Shown here: positions 26,522 to 34,788 of the stretch, piece by piece | Position numbering within the stretch: position 1 is the stretch's first letter | Layout: every line of letters starts with the position of its first letter | Assembly: GCF_040096055.1 (NCBI RefSeq) | Contig: NZ_JBBMFK010000004.1 | Location: 62,001 to 126,000 of the forward strand | Source of the DNA: Pseudoflavonifractor intestinihominis | GTDB taxonomy: Bacteria > Bacillota > Clostridia > Oscillospirales > Oscillospiraceae | DNA: 64,000 nt | Direction: 5' to 3' | The notes under the pieces: generated by a model | Database searches by the model: none | Seen by the model: the letters and a program-made list of their open reading frames with translations, nothing else | What the model was told of the DNA's origin: nothing | Program-made: the position numbers and the translations under genes

Positions 26522-26893
26522 TGTGTCGGGCTTCTCGCTGTCTATCCCGTTGTTGACCGCGATAAAGCGCACATTGTTCCGTCTGAATATCTCCATAGCG
26601 TTGCCGACTTGGAGATAGTCGCGCCCCCAGCGGGTCATGTCTTTCATAATACACACGCCGATTTTACCGTTTTCTACGTCCTCTATCATGCGGGAGTAGG
26701 CGGAGCGGTCGAAAAATCTGCCGCTTTCATCGTCGTCAATGTAGTGCCGGATATTCGTCAATTTTAGCTGTCTGGCGTAGCTTTCCAAAAACTTCTTCTG
26801 GTTCTGTATGGAGTTGCTTTCGCCGCCGTCCCTGTCCTCGTCGCCTACGGAAAGGCGGGAGTAAAGGGCTGTGATTTTGTTGTAATCATTCAT
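26522..26893 (-). pseudogene. serine recombinase, N-terminal catalytic fragment
   Basis: The 124 codons from MNDYNKITALYSRLS carry the resolvase fold with the likely nucleophile Ser15 in YSRLS and the DMTRWGRDY and VNNGIDSEKPD motifs. The frame leaves the family pattern after KPDT, where GAAGCCCGACACA also forms part of a hairpin before tnpW. It could be the missing N terminus of the 24722 fragment or belong to a second copy. Confidence 0.85.
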
Positions 26894-26939
26894 GTGCATA
26901 TCCTCCTGTGCGTCCATGTAGAGTTCTTTACACTTAAGA

Positions 26940-27245
26940 TTATGCACTCCATCGGGCGCTGCCGTACTCCACGCCTTTGCGGTATTTCTTGGCGTTCTTG
27001 CCCTTGCAGTACACCATGAGCCGCAGCGCCGCAGCACCGGCGACACCGATCAGCAGGTCAAAGGGGTTGAAGCTGGGGGCGGCATTTTCAAAGGCCGCCG
27101 CGCAGCCGTCCGCAAAGTGCAGGAGCTTTTGGGAAAGGTCGATACCCTCCGCCAGCCGGTACGCCTGCCCCAACTTGCCGAACAGATAGACAAACAGCAG
27201 ATAGGGCAGGTTGGCGATTATCAGCTTTTTCACTTCCGGCTTCAT
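26940..27245 (-). pseudogene. VirD4-like coupling protein, N-terminal fragment
   Basis: The 101-codon fragment has two N-terminal membrane helices (about residues 10-22 and 59-77) and ends at KYRKGVEYGSARW, the point where VirD4/TcpA proteins continue towards the ATPase domain. The Walker A motif is missing. It overlaps the end of the PcfB gene by 4 bp, the normal order in these elements. Confidence 0.85.
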
Positions 27246-27718
27246 CGTGACAGCCCCCTTTCCTTGAATTTCTCCTTGGCCCGGTTAGCGTTGCGGGCCG
27301 CCGCCTTTTCCTTGCTTGCGGCAATGTCCTTGCGGATCGAGGGCCGTTCCTCCCGCTGCAATTTCTTGGCTGTGAACTCCTTGAACGCCTGTTCCATGTT
27401 GTCGGCGTCCTTGGCCTTGAAAATCACAATGTAGTGCGGGGGATGGGTGGTGGCGTCTTTCCGCAGCGTGAAGTCCACGCCGTATTTCTTGGCGCAGGGC
27501 CGGAAAAGGCCGATATTGGCGTCGGTGATCTCAATGTTGGACAGGGCCGCCCCGTGCTTTTTGAGCTGCTTTAAGCTCTGCTGGCCGTGGTGCAGCTTGG
27601 TCTTGCCCTTGTTTCTGGCTTCCAGAAACTTGCGGGCCGCCGCTTGCAGCACTTGGGCCGTCAGCTTGGCCGATTTGATGGAAAAGGCCATTGTCTTTTG
27701 GGTTACTTCCTCCTGCAA
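27242..27718 (-). CDS. PcfB family protein (DUF3801)
   Basis: The 158-residue basic protein begins MQEEVTQKTMAFSIKSAKLT and has the central NIGLFRPCAKKYGVDFTLRK segment of PcfB/DUF3801 proteins, which accompany conjugative coupling proteins. The Lys/Arg-rich C terminus overlaps the virD4 start. Confidence 0.88.
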   Translation of the reverse strand: MQEEVTQKTMAFSIKSAKLTAQVLQAAARKFLEARNKGKTKLHHGQQSLKQLKKHGAALSNIEITDANIGLFRPCAKKYGVDFTLRKDATTHPPHYIVIFKAKDADNMEQAFKEFTAKKLQREERPSIRKDIAASKEKAAARNANRAKEKFKERGLSR

Positions 27719-27823
27719 TCGCTATCCCTCCTTTCGCAGAAGTGCGGCGGCACGGTTAAGGTGGCACCGTCAGCCGCCGCAGGAAACAGAAAAGGGACAG
27801 CCGCTTGCGCCGGTTGTCCCCGA

Positions 27824-28036
27824 TTAAATCCTCGCCCGCAGGCCGGAAAGGTCGTCGGCACGGATGCCAACCAGATACCAGTCGTCCCCGTACTCAATGC
27901 GGGTGGGCTTCCACCTGCCGCCCACCATCACGTCAAAGGTTTCGCCACAGTGCAGGCCGCCGTAATAGTCCGCCAGATCAAAGCGAATGTCGTAACGGTC
28001 GCTGCGCTCGTCGAAGATCAATGCACCCTGTTTCAT
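27824..28036 (-). CDS. DUF5348 domain protein
   Basis: The 70-residue protein (MKQGALIFDERSDRYDIRFD, then GLHCGETFDVMVGGRW) matches DUF5348, a small beta-rich family carried by Clostridial conjugative elements. A GGAGG site precedes the start. Confidence 0.8.
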   Translation of the reverse strand: MKQGALIFDERSDRYDIRFDLADYYGGLHCGETFDVMVGGRWKPTRIEYGDDWYLVGIRADDLSGLRARI

Positions 28037-28051
28037 AGGGCCGTCCTCCTT

Positions 28052-29203
28052 TCAGATTTTGCCGGTGTTCATGTCATGGGCCACCAGTGCGGTATAGTAA
28101 CCGTTCATGGTGCTGGGGGCGTTGAACAGCATAGCCAACAGGTATTTCTTGATGTTTCGGATTTCCGAAGTGTTCTTGCTCAAACACTGGAACACAAATT
28201 CAATGTGGCTGCTGTCCAGCTTCATAAACTTGGATTTCACCAGCTCTGCCGGGTAATCGTCCCCGGCAATACGGATGGTCTTTCGGGCGCTGCATACGGT
28301 TTCCACCAGCAAATCCACGATCTCGTCCAGCGTTTCCCGGTCAATGCCCTTGACGTGCTGGCAAAGGTGTTCGTACTCGATGTTGTCCATGATGATCTCA
28401 CGATAAATCTCTATGGCGCTCTGTGATTTCGCTCCCGTTCCTTTCCGTTCCGGCTGCTGTGCCGCCTCGTCCTCCAAAGGAGAGGGTCGGGAAAGGATAG
28501 GAATGGGATCGGTAATTGATACATCAGTAATTGATTTTTCTTTACTTGATATATCTTTATTTATTTGCATTGGATTTTCCAATGTCGGGTTTCCCGGTGT
28601 CGGATTATCCGATGTTGGATTTTCCAACACCGGGTTTTCCAATCCCGGTGCGGCCTCGTCCGGCTGCTCTGGCCGGGGCTGGGGCTGTTCGTAGATGGTG
28701 TAGATCATGTCGGCCATTTTGCCCTTGCCGTCCCGGTTCTGCTGGCGGGTGATATACCCGGCTTTTTCAAGCTCCCATACCGCCGTGCGGATGGCGTCGA
28801 TGCTTTCCCGGTTGATAAGGGATAAGCCTTTCAGGGTATAGTCCCAATTTTCCGGCAGGGAGAGCATTTGCGATAACAGGCCCTTGGCTTTCAGGGACAA
28901 ATCCTTGTTCCGCAGGTGGTGGTTGGACATCACCGTGTAGCCCTTGTTGCGCTCCACACGGAATACTGCCATGTTCTCAACTCCTTTCACTCGAAATGTC
29001 ACCGCGTCGTAGGCGGTCAGCTTGCCCGGCTGGTAGGGACATTCCGCATAGACGCAGAATTGATATTTCCAGTGCGGGCGATAAAAGCGGCAGGTGCCGC
29101 AGTCCTCCGGCGTGACCGCCTCGCCGCTGTCGTAGTGGTCGAAACCGGGCTTGCCCTGCATGAGCTGTTCAAAGGCCCGGTCGCTGCCGGAAGTGAAGTA
29201 CAT
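28052..29203 (-). CDS. DUF6017/replication initiator-like protein with Cys-rich N-terminal extension
   Basis: The 383-codon frame begins with a Cys-rich segment (DCGTCRFYRP, CVYAECPY) of about 77 residues. From Met78 (28972) it continues as MAVFRVERNKGYTVMSNHHL, a winged-helix DNA-binding protein with a spacer of NPT repeats and a DUF6017 C terminus. A strong AAAGGAG site nine bases before Met78 suggests that this second start is used, so the frame may be two genes read as one. It probably served element replication or its control. Confidence 0.75.
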   Translation of the reverse strand: MYFTSGSDRAFEQLMQGKPGFDHYDSGEAVTPEDCGTCRFYRPHWKYQFCVYAECPYQPGKLTAYDAVTFRVKGVENMAVFRVERNKGYTVMSNHHLRNKDLSLKAKGLLSQMLSLPENWDYTLKGLSLINRESIDAIRTAVWELEKAGYITRQQNRDGKGKMADMIYTIYEQPQPRPEQPDEAAPGLENPVLENPTSDNPTPGNPTLENPMQINKDISSKEKSITDVSITDPIPILSRPSPLEDEAAQQPERKGTGAKSQSAIEIYREIIMDNIEYEHLCQHVKGIDRETLDEIVDLLVETVCSARKTIRIAGDDYPAELVKSKFMKLDSSHIEFVFQCLSKNTSEIRNIKKYLLAMLFNAPSTMNGYYTALVAHDMNTGKI

Positions 29204-29395
29204 AGGCCGTCGCCTCCTTTCTGCATTTGGGCAAAAAGAAAAGCCGCAGACTTTTTTCAAAATCTGCGGCTTGGCCGGGGAACAGAAAAGGGCGCTGTCA
29301 GCTTGACAACACCCCGTTTCTGTCTGATTATTCAGTTGTTTTGACCTGCCCCGTTTTCCGCTGCCCTAAAAAACATTGATATTACTGGGTTTTTC

Positions 29396-29437
29396 ATGTT
29401 TTCTTATGGCAACGCTCTTTTCGCTCCGGGCTTTTTT
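29396..29437 (-). repeat. right inverted end of the mobile element with terminator arm and T tract
   Basis: Bases 29396-29417 are the inverted partner of 24677-24698. Bases 29422-29435 pair with 24658-24671 and are followed by T, the remaining half of the terminator of the CD1247-type gene. Confidence 0.85.
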
Positions 29438-29450
29438 GCATGGAAAGGAC

Positions 29451-29488
29451 AAAAAATAGCGGGGCCTGCCTTTGCGGCAGGTCCCGCT
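29451..29488 (-). terminator. terminator of the polysaccharide deacetylase gene
   Basis: A 13-bp stem (29458-29470 with 29476-29488, one G-T pair) is followed on the minus strand by six T. Confidence 0.85.
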
Positions 29489-29493
29489 GTGGT

Positions 29494-30786
29494 TTATTTG
29501 CTGAAGTCGTAGCCCAGGTCGGGGCGGACGGTCAGGTCGATGATGTCCTGGGCGTCATAGAACTGGAGGTAGCGGCTGCGGGCCCAGCGGAGGGTGGTTC
29601 CGTCGGGGTGGAGCCGGTCGCAGATGACGGCGGAGATGTCTTTTTTAATGTAGGAGAAGGCGTTGATGCCCACGCTGGCAAAGATGCGGAAGCCCTGGCT
29701 CTGGAGATACTGGAATTTGGCGCCGGTGTTGTGCCAGTCGTCGCCGTCGGGGCGGGCGCCGTGGGGGTAGAAGAGGATGTTGGTGGGACCCACCAGGCTG
29801 CCCACCTCCTCGGCCCAGCGGACCGTGTCCCGCTGGACCCAGGCCAGGTCTACCTTATCGGAGCCCAGATTGATGTGGCCCCAGGTGTGGGAGCCGAAGG
29901 TCCAGCCGGTCTCCTTCAGCCGCGCGATGATGGGCTTCACCGCCTCGATCTCGGCGGCGCGCTTGGCGTCAAAGGCGGGCCGGGCCGGGTCGTCCGCCGC
30001 GATGTCGATGTCGTTCTGGGTGCGGTAGCCCAGGATGCCCTCGTAGCCGGTGAGGGAGTAGATGGCCTTGGCACCGTTGAGGGAGAAGTCGGGGTGCTCC
30101 AGGACGAAGTTGTCCAGGATGGGGGTGGCGTCCAGGTCCTGGGTCAGGAAGGTCTCGCCGGTGTAGGGGTCGGTGCACTCGGCCCAGATCTGGCCGTCGT
30201 CCCCCAGCACCAGCTTGGAGGTGAAGCCCTCCTCCAGCATGTACTCGTAGTAGTTCACGTCGTCAAAGGAGATGATGAGGGGCTTCTTGCCCTCGGGCAG
30301 CATCAGGGTGTTGCGCTGCATCCGGCTCACGCCGTTCTCGTCGGTGACCTCGCTCCACACATCCCCCATGTTCACCAGGATGTATCCCTTGTCGTAGACG
30401 CTCTGGATGATCTTCTTGAACTCGTCCACCGTCACCATCCAGTCGTCCAGGCCGTTGCGCTGGGACTCCGGGATGGAGGCGTCATGGAATGCGAACTGGG
30501 GATAGGCGATGAGGGGGTGGAAGAACAGGTGCTCCACCGGCTGGTCGGGGCCCCAGGCCTGGGTGAGCTGGTCCTCGCTCCAGTAGTTGCGCACCGCGTC
30601 ATAGGGGTCCACTTCAGGCTCGGGGGTAGGGGTGGGCGTGGGGGTAGCGGCGGGCTGCTCCTCATTCTGGGAAGGGGCGGGGGTTTGGGACTGGCCGCCG
30701 TCGCCAGTGGATTTACAGGCGGCCAGGGGCAGCATCAGGGCCAGAGCAAGCCCCAACGCGAGAAGGCGGTTGATTTTTGTTCTCAT
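29494..30786 (-). CDS. polysaccharide deacetylase family lipoprotein
   Basis: The 430-residue protein has a lipoprotein signal (LPLAAC), a Thr/Pro-rich linker and a NodB-type domain. The metal motif is split as usual: SFDDVNYYEY near residue 170 and SHTWGHINLG near 300, with FYPHG later. Such enzymes remove N- or O-acetyl groups from cell-wall or capsule sugars. The long insert between the two motifs is typical of Clostridial relatives. It is monocistronic. Confidence 0.88.
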   Translation of the reverse strand: MRTKINRLLALGLALALMLPLAACKSTGDGGQSQTPAPSQNEEQPAATPTPTPTPEPEVDPYDAVRNYWSEDQLTQAWGPDQPVEHLFFHPLIAYPQFAFHDASIPESQRNGLDDWMVTVDEFKKIIQSVYDKGYILVNMGDVWSEVTDENGVSRMQRNTLMLPEGKKPLIISFDDVNYYEYMLEEGFTSKLVLGDDGQIWAECTDPYTGETFLTQDLDATPILDNFVLEHPDFSLNGAKAIYSLTGYEGILGYRTQNDIDIAADDPARPAFDAKRAAEIEAVKPIIARLKETGWTFGSHTWGHINLGSDKVDLAWVQRDTVRWAEEVGSLVGPTNILFYPHGARPDGDDWHNTGAKFQYLQSQGFRIFASVGINAFSYIKKDISAVICDRLHPDGTTLRWARSRYLQFYDAQDIIDLTVRPDLGYDFSK

Positions 30787-31115
30787 GGAAAGCGTTCCTC
30801 CTGCAAGATGATTCTCTATTTGTTGTGCCTTGCCAGTAACCACTATGATACGACAAAAAATCCGAAAAGTAGATAACAAAGGGGTTACAAATCCTTAAAT
30901 TTTTTTTCAGATTTTCCGGCGTATGCTGTCAGGTGTTGGATAGACGGAGGAGTGGGGGAAAAAGTTTTGACCGGAGTAAAAAAGTCGAATTTTTTTGAAA
31001 CAGGCGGGCGGATGGTTTTTCTAGTTGCAAAGTAGGTCACTTTCTGGTAAAATACAGAGGATTGGTTCCTCGCACCTGCCGGCAGCGCAGGAGTATTTCC
31101 ATAGGAGATGGATAA
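30787..31115. other. divergent intergenic region
   Basis: The 329 bp between the deacetylase and the plus-strand membrane protein are AT-richer than the genes. Apart from the promoter at 31025-31053 and a TATCAT-like -10 on the minus strand near 30840, I see no ORF or RNA. Confidence 0.6.
31025..31053 (+). promoter_or_regulatory. promoter of the 31116 membrane protein gene
   Basis: TTGCAA (31025-31030), a 17-base spacer and TAAAAT (31048-31053). Confidence 0.65.
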
Positions 31116-31919
31116 ATGGATAGCAGAGAAAAGCTGGAAAGGCAGCGGCTGAAGGCAGAGAAGCAGCGTCAGGAGGACATCGCGCTTACCAAAGTTCTCT
31201 ACTGGATCGTGGGAGCGGTGGTTCTGGAGTTCCTGCTGCTGATGACGCAGAAATATTTCATCAACTTCACGGTGGATGAGTTCGGGATCAACCTGGCGGT
31301 GGCCATCGCCTCCGCCATCAAGGTCGTCACCTTCGCGGGCATCATCGCAGGCGTTGCGGTCCTGGTGCTGGCCCGGGCCCGATGGAAAAAGGGAAAGCAG
31401 GGCGTCTTCTTCTGGGCCGTGGGCCTGTTCCTGATCCTGCTGGGCGTCTACAGCGCCCTTGTGTGGCAGTTCAACGCCACCGGCGTGGAGTTTCTGATTT
31501 TCGCCAACGTAGTGTTTGCGGTGCTGGCCTTTGTATACTACATCTATCAGACCGAGTTCTTTGCCGTGGCCGTGACCTGCGCGGCCGGAATGCTGGGCAT
31601 CTACATCCGGTTTGCCGGCAGCAGCGGAATCCGGACCTATGTGGCCCTGGGGCTGATGGTGGTGGTGCTGGTGGTCGTGGCCGCCGTGGCCGCCGCCGCC
31701 CAGCACGGCGAGGGAGCCCTGACGCTGAAGGACAAGAAGATCGAGCTCCTGCCCAAGACCGCCAACTACATCCTGATCTACGTCAGCTGCGCGCTGATGG
31801 CGGTGGTCCTGATCGCCTCCCTGATCATCGGCACCGGCGTGGGCGAGATGGTCTACTATGCAGTCCCCACTGCCTGGGTGCTGATCATGGCCGTCTACTA
31901 CACCGTAAAGCTCATGTAA
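31116..31919 (+). CDS. polytopic membrane protein, unknown function
   Basis: The 267-residue protein has a short charged cytoplasmic N terminus and about eight membrane helices. I see no catalytic motif and do not recognise the family. It has its own promoter and shares a terminator with the convergent Na/Pi transporter. Confidence 0.75.
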   Translation: MDSREKLERQRLKAEKQRQEDIALTKVLYWIVGAVVLEFLLLMTQKYFINFTVDEFGINLAVAIASAIKVVTFAGIIAGVAVLVLARARWKKGKQGVFFWAVGLFLILLGVYSALVWQFNATGVEFLIFANVVFAVLAFVYYIYQTEFFAVAVTCAAGMLGIYIRFAGSSGIRTYVALGLMVVVLVVVAAVAAAAQHGEGALTLKDKKIELLPKTANYILIYVSCALMAVVLIASLIIGTGVGEMVYYAVPTAWVLIMAVYYTVKLM

Positions 31920-31930
31920 TCACGTAAACA

Positions 31931-31964
31931 GAAGGCCCGGCAGCATTTGCTGCCGGGCCTTCTT
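31931..31964. terminator. shared hairpin terminator between convergent genes
   Basis: A 14-bp stem GAAGGCCCGGCAGC/GCTGCCGGGCCTTC closed by an ATTT-type loop has short T tracts on both sides. Confidence 0.75.
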
Positions 31965-31991
31965 CTGCGGGCGGACGCCCGCTTTTTGTTT

Positions 31992-33776
31992 TTAAGCCGC
32001 GTCGATGGGGGCCATGTACTTTTCCCGATAGGAGGAGAACAGCTCGTCAAAGCTCTGGCTGGAGCCGTGGTGGAGCTGATGGAGATAGGCGTGGGTGTCG
32101 GTGAGGACCAGGTCGTTCTTGGGGGCGGTGCGGCGGAGGATCTGAAGGGCCACGTTGGAGCAGTGGTCGGACACGCGCTCCAGGTTGATGAGCAGCTCCA
32201 GGAACTGGGTGCCCTGCTCAATGGTGCACGCACCAGTCTTGAACCGCTCGATGTGGCGGTTTTTCAGCTCGTCCCGCAGCAGGTCCACCACCTCTTCCAG
32301 GGGTTCCACCTGGAAGGCCAGCTCCCGGGAGCGGTTGGTGTAGCACTCCAGGGTCTTGTCCAGGGCCTCGCCCACCGCGTCGGTGAGGGAGGCGAGCTCC
32401 CGCTGGGCGGGCTCCGTGAAGGTGATGCCACGGTCGTGGAGTACGGCGGCGCTCTCCGAGATATTGACGGAGTAGTCGCCCATCCGCTCGAAGTCGGAGA
32501 GGGTGTGGAGCAGCTCGGACACCTGGGTACTCTCCGCCGCCGACAGGGAGTGGTTGGACAGGCGGACCAGGTAGTTGTCCAGGGCGCCCTCCAGCTTGTC
32601 CAGGGTGTCCTCGTTCTCCCGCATCAGCTCCACCTTTTTGGGGTCGTACTGGCTCAGCAGCGCCACGGAGATGCGGTAATTGTCCCGGGCCAGGGTACCC
32701 ATGTGGACCACCGCGTCGTGGGCCCGCTCCAGGGCCACGGCGGGGGTGGCCAGGAAACGCTCGTCCAGCATGGTGAAGGCGCGGCTCTCGTCGCCGGGGA
32801 CGGTGCGCTCCACCAGGCGGACCAGCTGCTTGTGGAAGGGCAGCAGGAGCACGGTGCAGCCGATGTTGAAGAAGGTGTGGAAGGAGGCGATGTCGCCCAT
32901 GTTCATGACCGAGGACCAGAAGGGCAGGCCGCCGGCAGGGGTGGCCGCCAGCTGGGCCCCGTAGATGGCCGTCAGGAACACCAGGGTGCCGATCACGTTG
33001 AAGTAGAGGTGGAGCATGGCGGTGCGCCTGGCGTTGCGGCTGGCGCCGATGGAGGAGATCAGGGTGGTGATGCAGGTGCCGATGTTCTGCCCCATGATGA
33101 TGGGGAAGGCAATGTTGAAGGTGATGACGCCGGTGGAGGTGAGGGCCTGCAGGATGCCCACAGAGGCGGTGGAGCTCTGGAGGAGGGCGGCGACCAGGGC
33201 GCCCACCAGAATGCCCAGCAGGGGGTTGGAGAAGGCCACAAACAGGTTGCGGAACTCAGGCACGTCCTGGAGCGGGGCCACGGCGGCGGTCATGGTGTGC
33301 ATGCTGATGAACAGCAGACCCAGACCCAGCAGCAGCTGCCCCACGATCCGCTTCTTGCCGCTCTTGATGAACATGTAGAGCACAATGCCCACCACCGCCA
33401 TAATGGGGCCGAAATACTCCGGACGCATCATGGAGAGCAGCAGGTTGTCCGAGGAGATGTCCCCCAGACGGAGGATCTGGGCGGTGATGGTGGTGCCGAT
33501 GTTGGCGCCCATGATGATGCCCACGGTCTGCTCCAGCTTCATGATGCCCGAGTTGACGAAGCCCACGCACATGATGGTGGTGGCGGCCGAACTGTGGACC
33601 AGGCCGGTGACCAGGGCGCCGATGAGGACGCTCATGAACAGGTTGTTGGTCAGTCGTTCCAGGATGGATTCCAGACGGCCGCTGGACAGCTTCTCCAGGC
33701 CGCTGGTCATGGTGGTCATGCCGAAGAGGAAGGTTGCGATGGCGCCCAAAAGAGAGATCACATCATAAATACTCAC
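31992..33776 (-). CDS. Na/Pi cotransporter family protein with PhoU-like domain
   Basis: The 594-residue protein has two Na/Pi repeats (GANIGTTITAQ near residue 85 and GQNIGTCITT near 195, each with a QSS- or HSS-type partner) and a cytoplasmic PhoU-like helical domain from about 340. Proteins of this YjbB/NptA type import or export phosphate with Na+. It is a second phosphate transporter besides the PiT at 16140. Confidence 0.92.
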   Translation of the reverse strand: MSIYDVISLLGAIATFLFGMTTMTSGLEKLSSGRLESILERLTNNLFMSVLIGALVTGLVHSSAATTIMCVGFVNSGIMKLEQTVGIIMGANIGTTITAQILRLGDISSDNLLLSMMRPEYFGPIMAVVGIVLYMFIKSGKKRIVGQLLLGLGLLFISMHTMTAAVAPLQDVPEFRNLFVAFSNPLLGILVGALVAALLQSSTASVGILQALTSTGVITFNIAFPIIMGQNIGTCITTLISSIGASRNARRTAMLHLYFNVIGTLVFLTAIYGAQLAATPAGGLPFWSSVMNMGDIASFHTFFNIGCTVLLLPFHKQLVRLVERTVPGDESRAFTMLDERFLATPAVALERAHDAVVHMGTLARDNYRISVALLSQYDPKKVELMRENEDTLDKLEGALDNYLVRLSNHSLSAAESTQVSELLHTLSDFERMGDYSVNISESAAVLHDRGITFTEPAQRELASLTDAVGEALDKTLECYTNRSRELAFQVEPLEEVVDLLRDELKNRHIERFKTGACTIEQGTQFLELLINLERVSDHCSNVALQILRRTAPKNDLVLTDTHAYLHQLHHGSSQSFDELFSSYREKYMAPIDAA

Positions 33777-34125
33777 AGTTCGCCTCCAGATATTATGATA
33801 GATGGATCAGAGCATCGCGGCGGAAAAAGCCCCGCGCCGGTCAGCGCGGAAACAATCCCAAGATACATTATAAACCCCAGTAATTAGTTCGTAAACGACA
33901 AAAGTAAAGTTTTTTCGCATATTTTAGCGGAAAATGGGAAATATAAGAATAAAAAGTAAATATATTGAAGAAACAGAAAAGGCGAAAGAAAAAGAAGAGA
34001 AAATAATTTGAGCCAATTTTGAATCCATATCACAATAAATGTCTGGATTTAGAAATAAAAATCAGTATAAAGCGGCGGAACAGACTGCGGGAGAAAAATC
34101 CGCGAAAAAAAGATGAAAATAAGGG
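33777..34125. other. AT-rich intergenic region between nptA-like gene and tRNA operon
   Basis: The stretch at 33890-34080 is far richer in A/T than its surroundings and purine-biased on the plus strand. I see no ORF. It holds the divergent promoters listed separately. Confidence 0.6.
33867..33895 (-). promoter_or_regulatory. promoter of the Na/Pi cotransporter gene
   Basis: On the minus strand TTTACG (33895-33890), a 17-base spacer and TATAAT (33872-33867). Confidence 0.65.
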
Positions 34126-34154
34126 TTGACATTTGGGGATGGCTTTAGTATAAT
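34126..34154 (+). promoter_or_regulatory. promoter of the tRNA operon
   Basis: Perfect TTGACA (34126-34131) and TATAAT (34149-34154) with a 17-base spacer, the strongest promoter of the window. Confidence 0.92.
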
Positions 34155-34195
34155 AACCTTCGTCGCGAACGAGAGATAAACAAAGCGGCCAACAG

Positions 34196-34271
34196 GGGAG
34201 CATAGCTCAGCTGGGAGAGCGCATGCCTTACAAGCATGATGTCACAGGTTCGAGCCCTGTTGTTCCCACCA
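34196..34271 (+). tRNA. tRNA-Val (TAC)
   Basis: A 7-bp acceptor stem GGGAGCA/TGTTCCC, the anticodon loop CTTACAA and an encoded CCA end are visible. First gene of a five-tRNA operon. Confidence 0.95.
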
Positions 34272-34291
34272 GATTGAATCCCCTACCATGT

Positions 34292-34368
<77 letters not shown>

Positions 34369-34371
34369 TTT

Positions 34372-34447
34372 GCCTCTGTAGCTCAGTTGGTAGAGCAGGG
34401 GACTGAAAATCCCCGTGTCGTTGGTTCGATTCCGACCGGAGGCACCA
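34372..34447 (+). tRNA. tRNA-Phe (GAA)
   Basis: Acceptor GCCTCTG with CGGAGGC, anticodon loop CTGAAAA and encoded CCA; only three bases after tRNA-Asp. Confidence 0.95.
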
Positions 34448-34448
34448 A

Positions 34449-34483
34449 ATCTCTCTGAACTGCATAGTGTGGTTCAGAGAGAT
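34449..34483 (+). other. hairpin between tRNA-Phe and tRNA-Gly
   Basis: A perfect 12-bp stem (34449-34460 with 34472-34483) with an 11-base loop and no T tract; probably a processing signal rather than a terminator. Confidence 0.8.
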
Positions 34484-34489
34484 ACCCCC

Positions 34490-34565
34490 GCGGGTGTAGC
34501 TCATCTGGTAGAGCGCCACCTTGCCAAGGTGGAGGTAGCGAGTTCGAGCCTCGTCACCCGCTCCA
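34490..34565 (+). tRNA. tRNA-Gly (GCC)
   Basis: Acceptor GCGGGTG with CACCCGC, discriminator T, anticodon loop TTGCCAA and encoded CCA. Confidence 0.95.
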
Positions 34566-34574
34566 GAAACAGAG

Positions 34575-34607
34575 GATAACAGGAGCAAGTTATTTGCTCC
34601 TGTTATC
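34575..34607 (+). other. hairpin between tRNA-Gly and tRNA-Cys
   Basis: A perfect 13-bp stem (34575-34587 with 34595-34607) with a 7-base loop and no T tract. Confidence 0.8.
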
Positions 34608-34614
34608 TGTAATC

Positions 34615-34688
<74 letters not shown>

Positions 34689-34720
34689 AAATCCCGACTG
34701 CTTTTGCAGTCGGGATTTTT
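34689..34720 (+). terminator. terminator of the tRNA operon
   Basis: A 13-bp stem around AATCCCGACTGC/GCAGTCGGGATT with a TTTT loop is followed by five T. Confidence 0.92.
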
Positions 34721-34788
34721 CCTTATATATCGTTACCGGTGTTGGACCGGAAGAGAAAACAGATGTGCAAGCTGTGGAGGGGAGCACA

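Larger units (their letters stand above)
24658..29437 (-). mobile_element. degenerate conjugative-element relic (Tn4451/CTn-like)
   Basis: The 4.8-kb block holds, on the minus strand, a DUF6017 replication-like protein, DUF5348, PcfB, and broken parts of virD4, a large serine recombinase and a group II intron, plus intact tnpW. Coding style and AT content differ from the GC-rich neighbours. The ends are inverted repeats, and the outer 14 bases on each side together make a hairpin followed by six T. At least four illegitimate junctions scramble the gene order, so the element cannot move or conjugate by itself. Confidence 0.85.
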
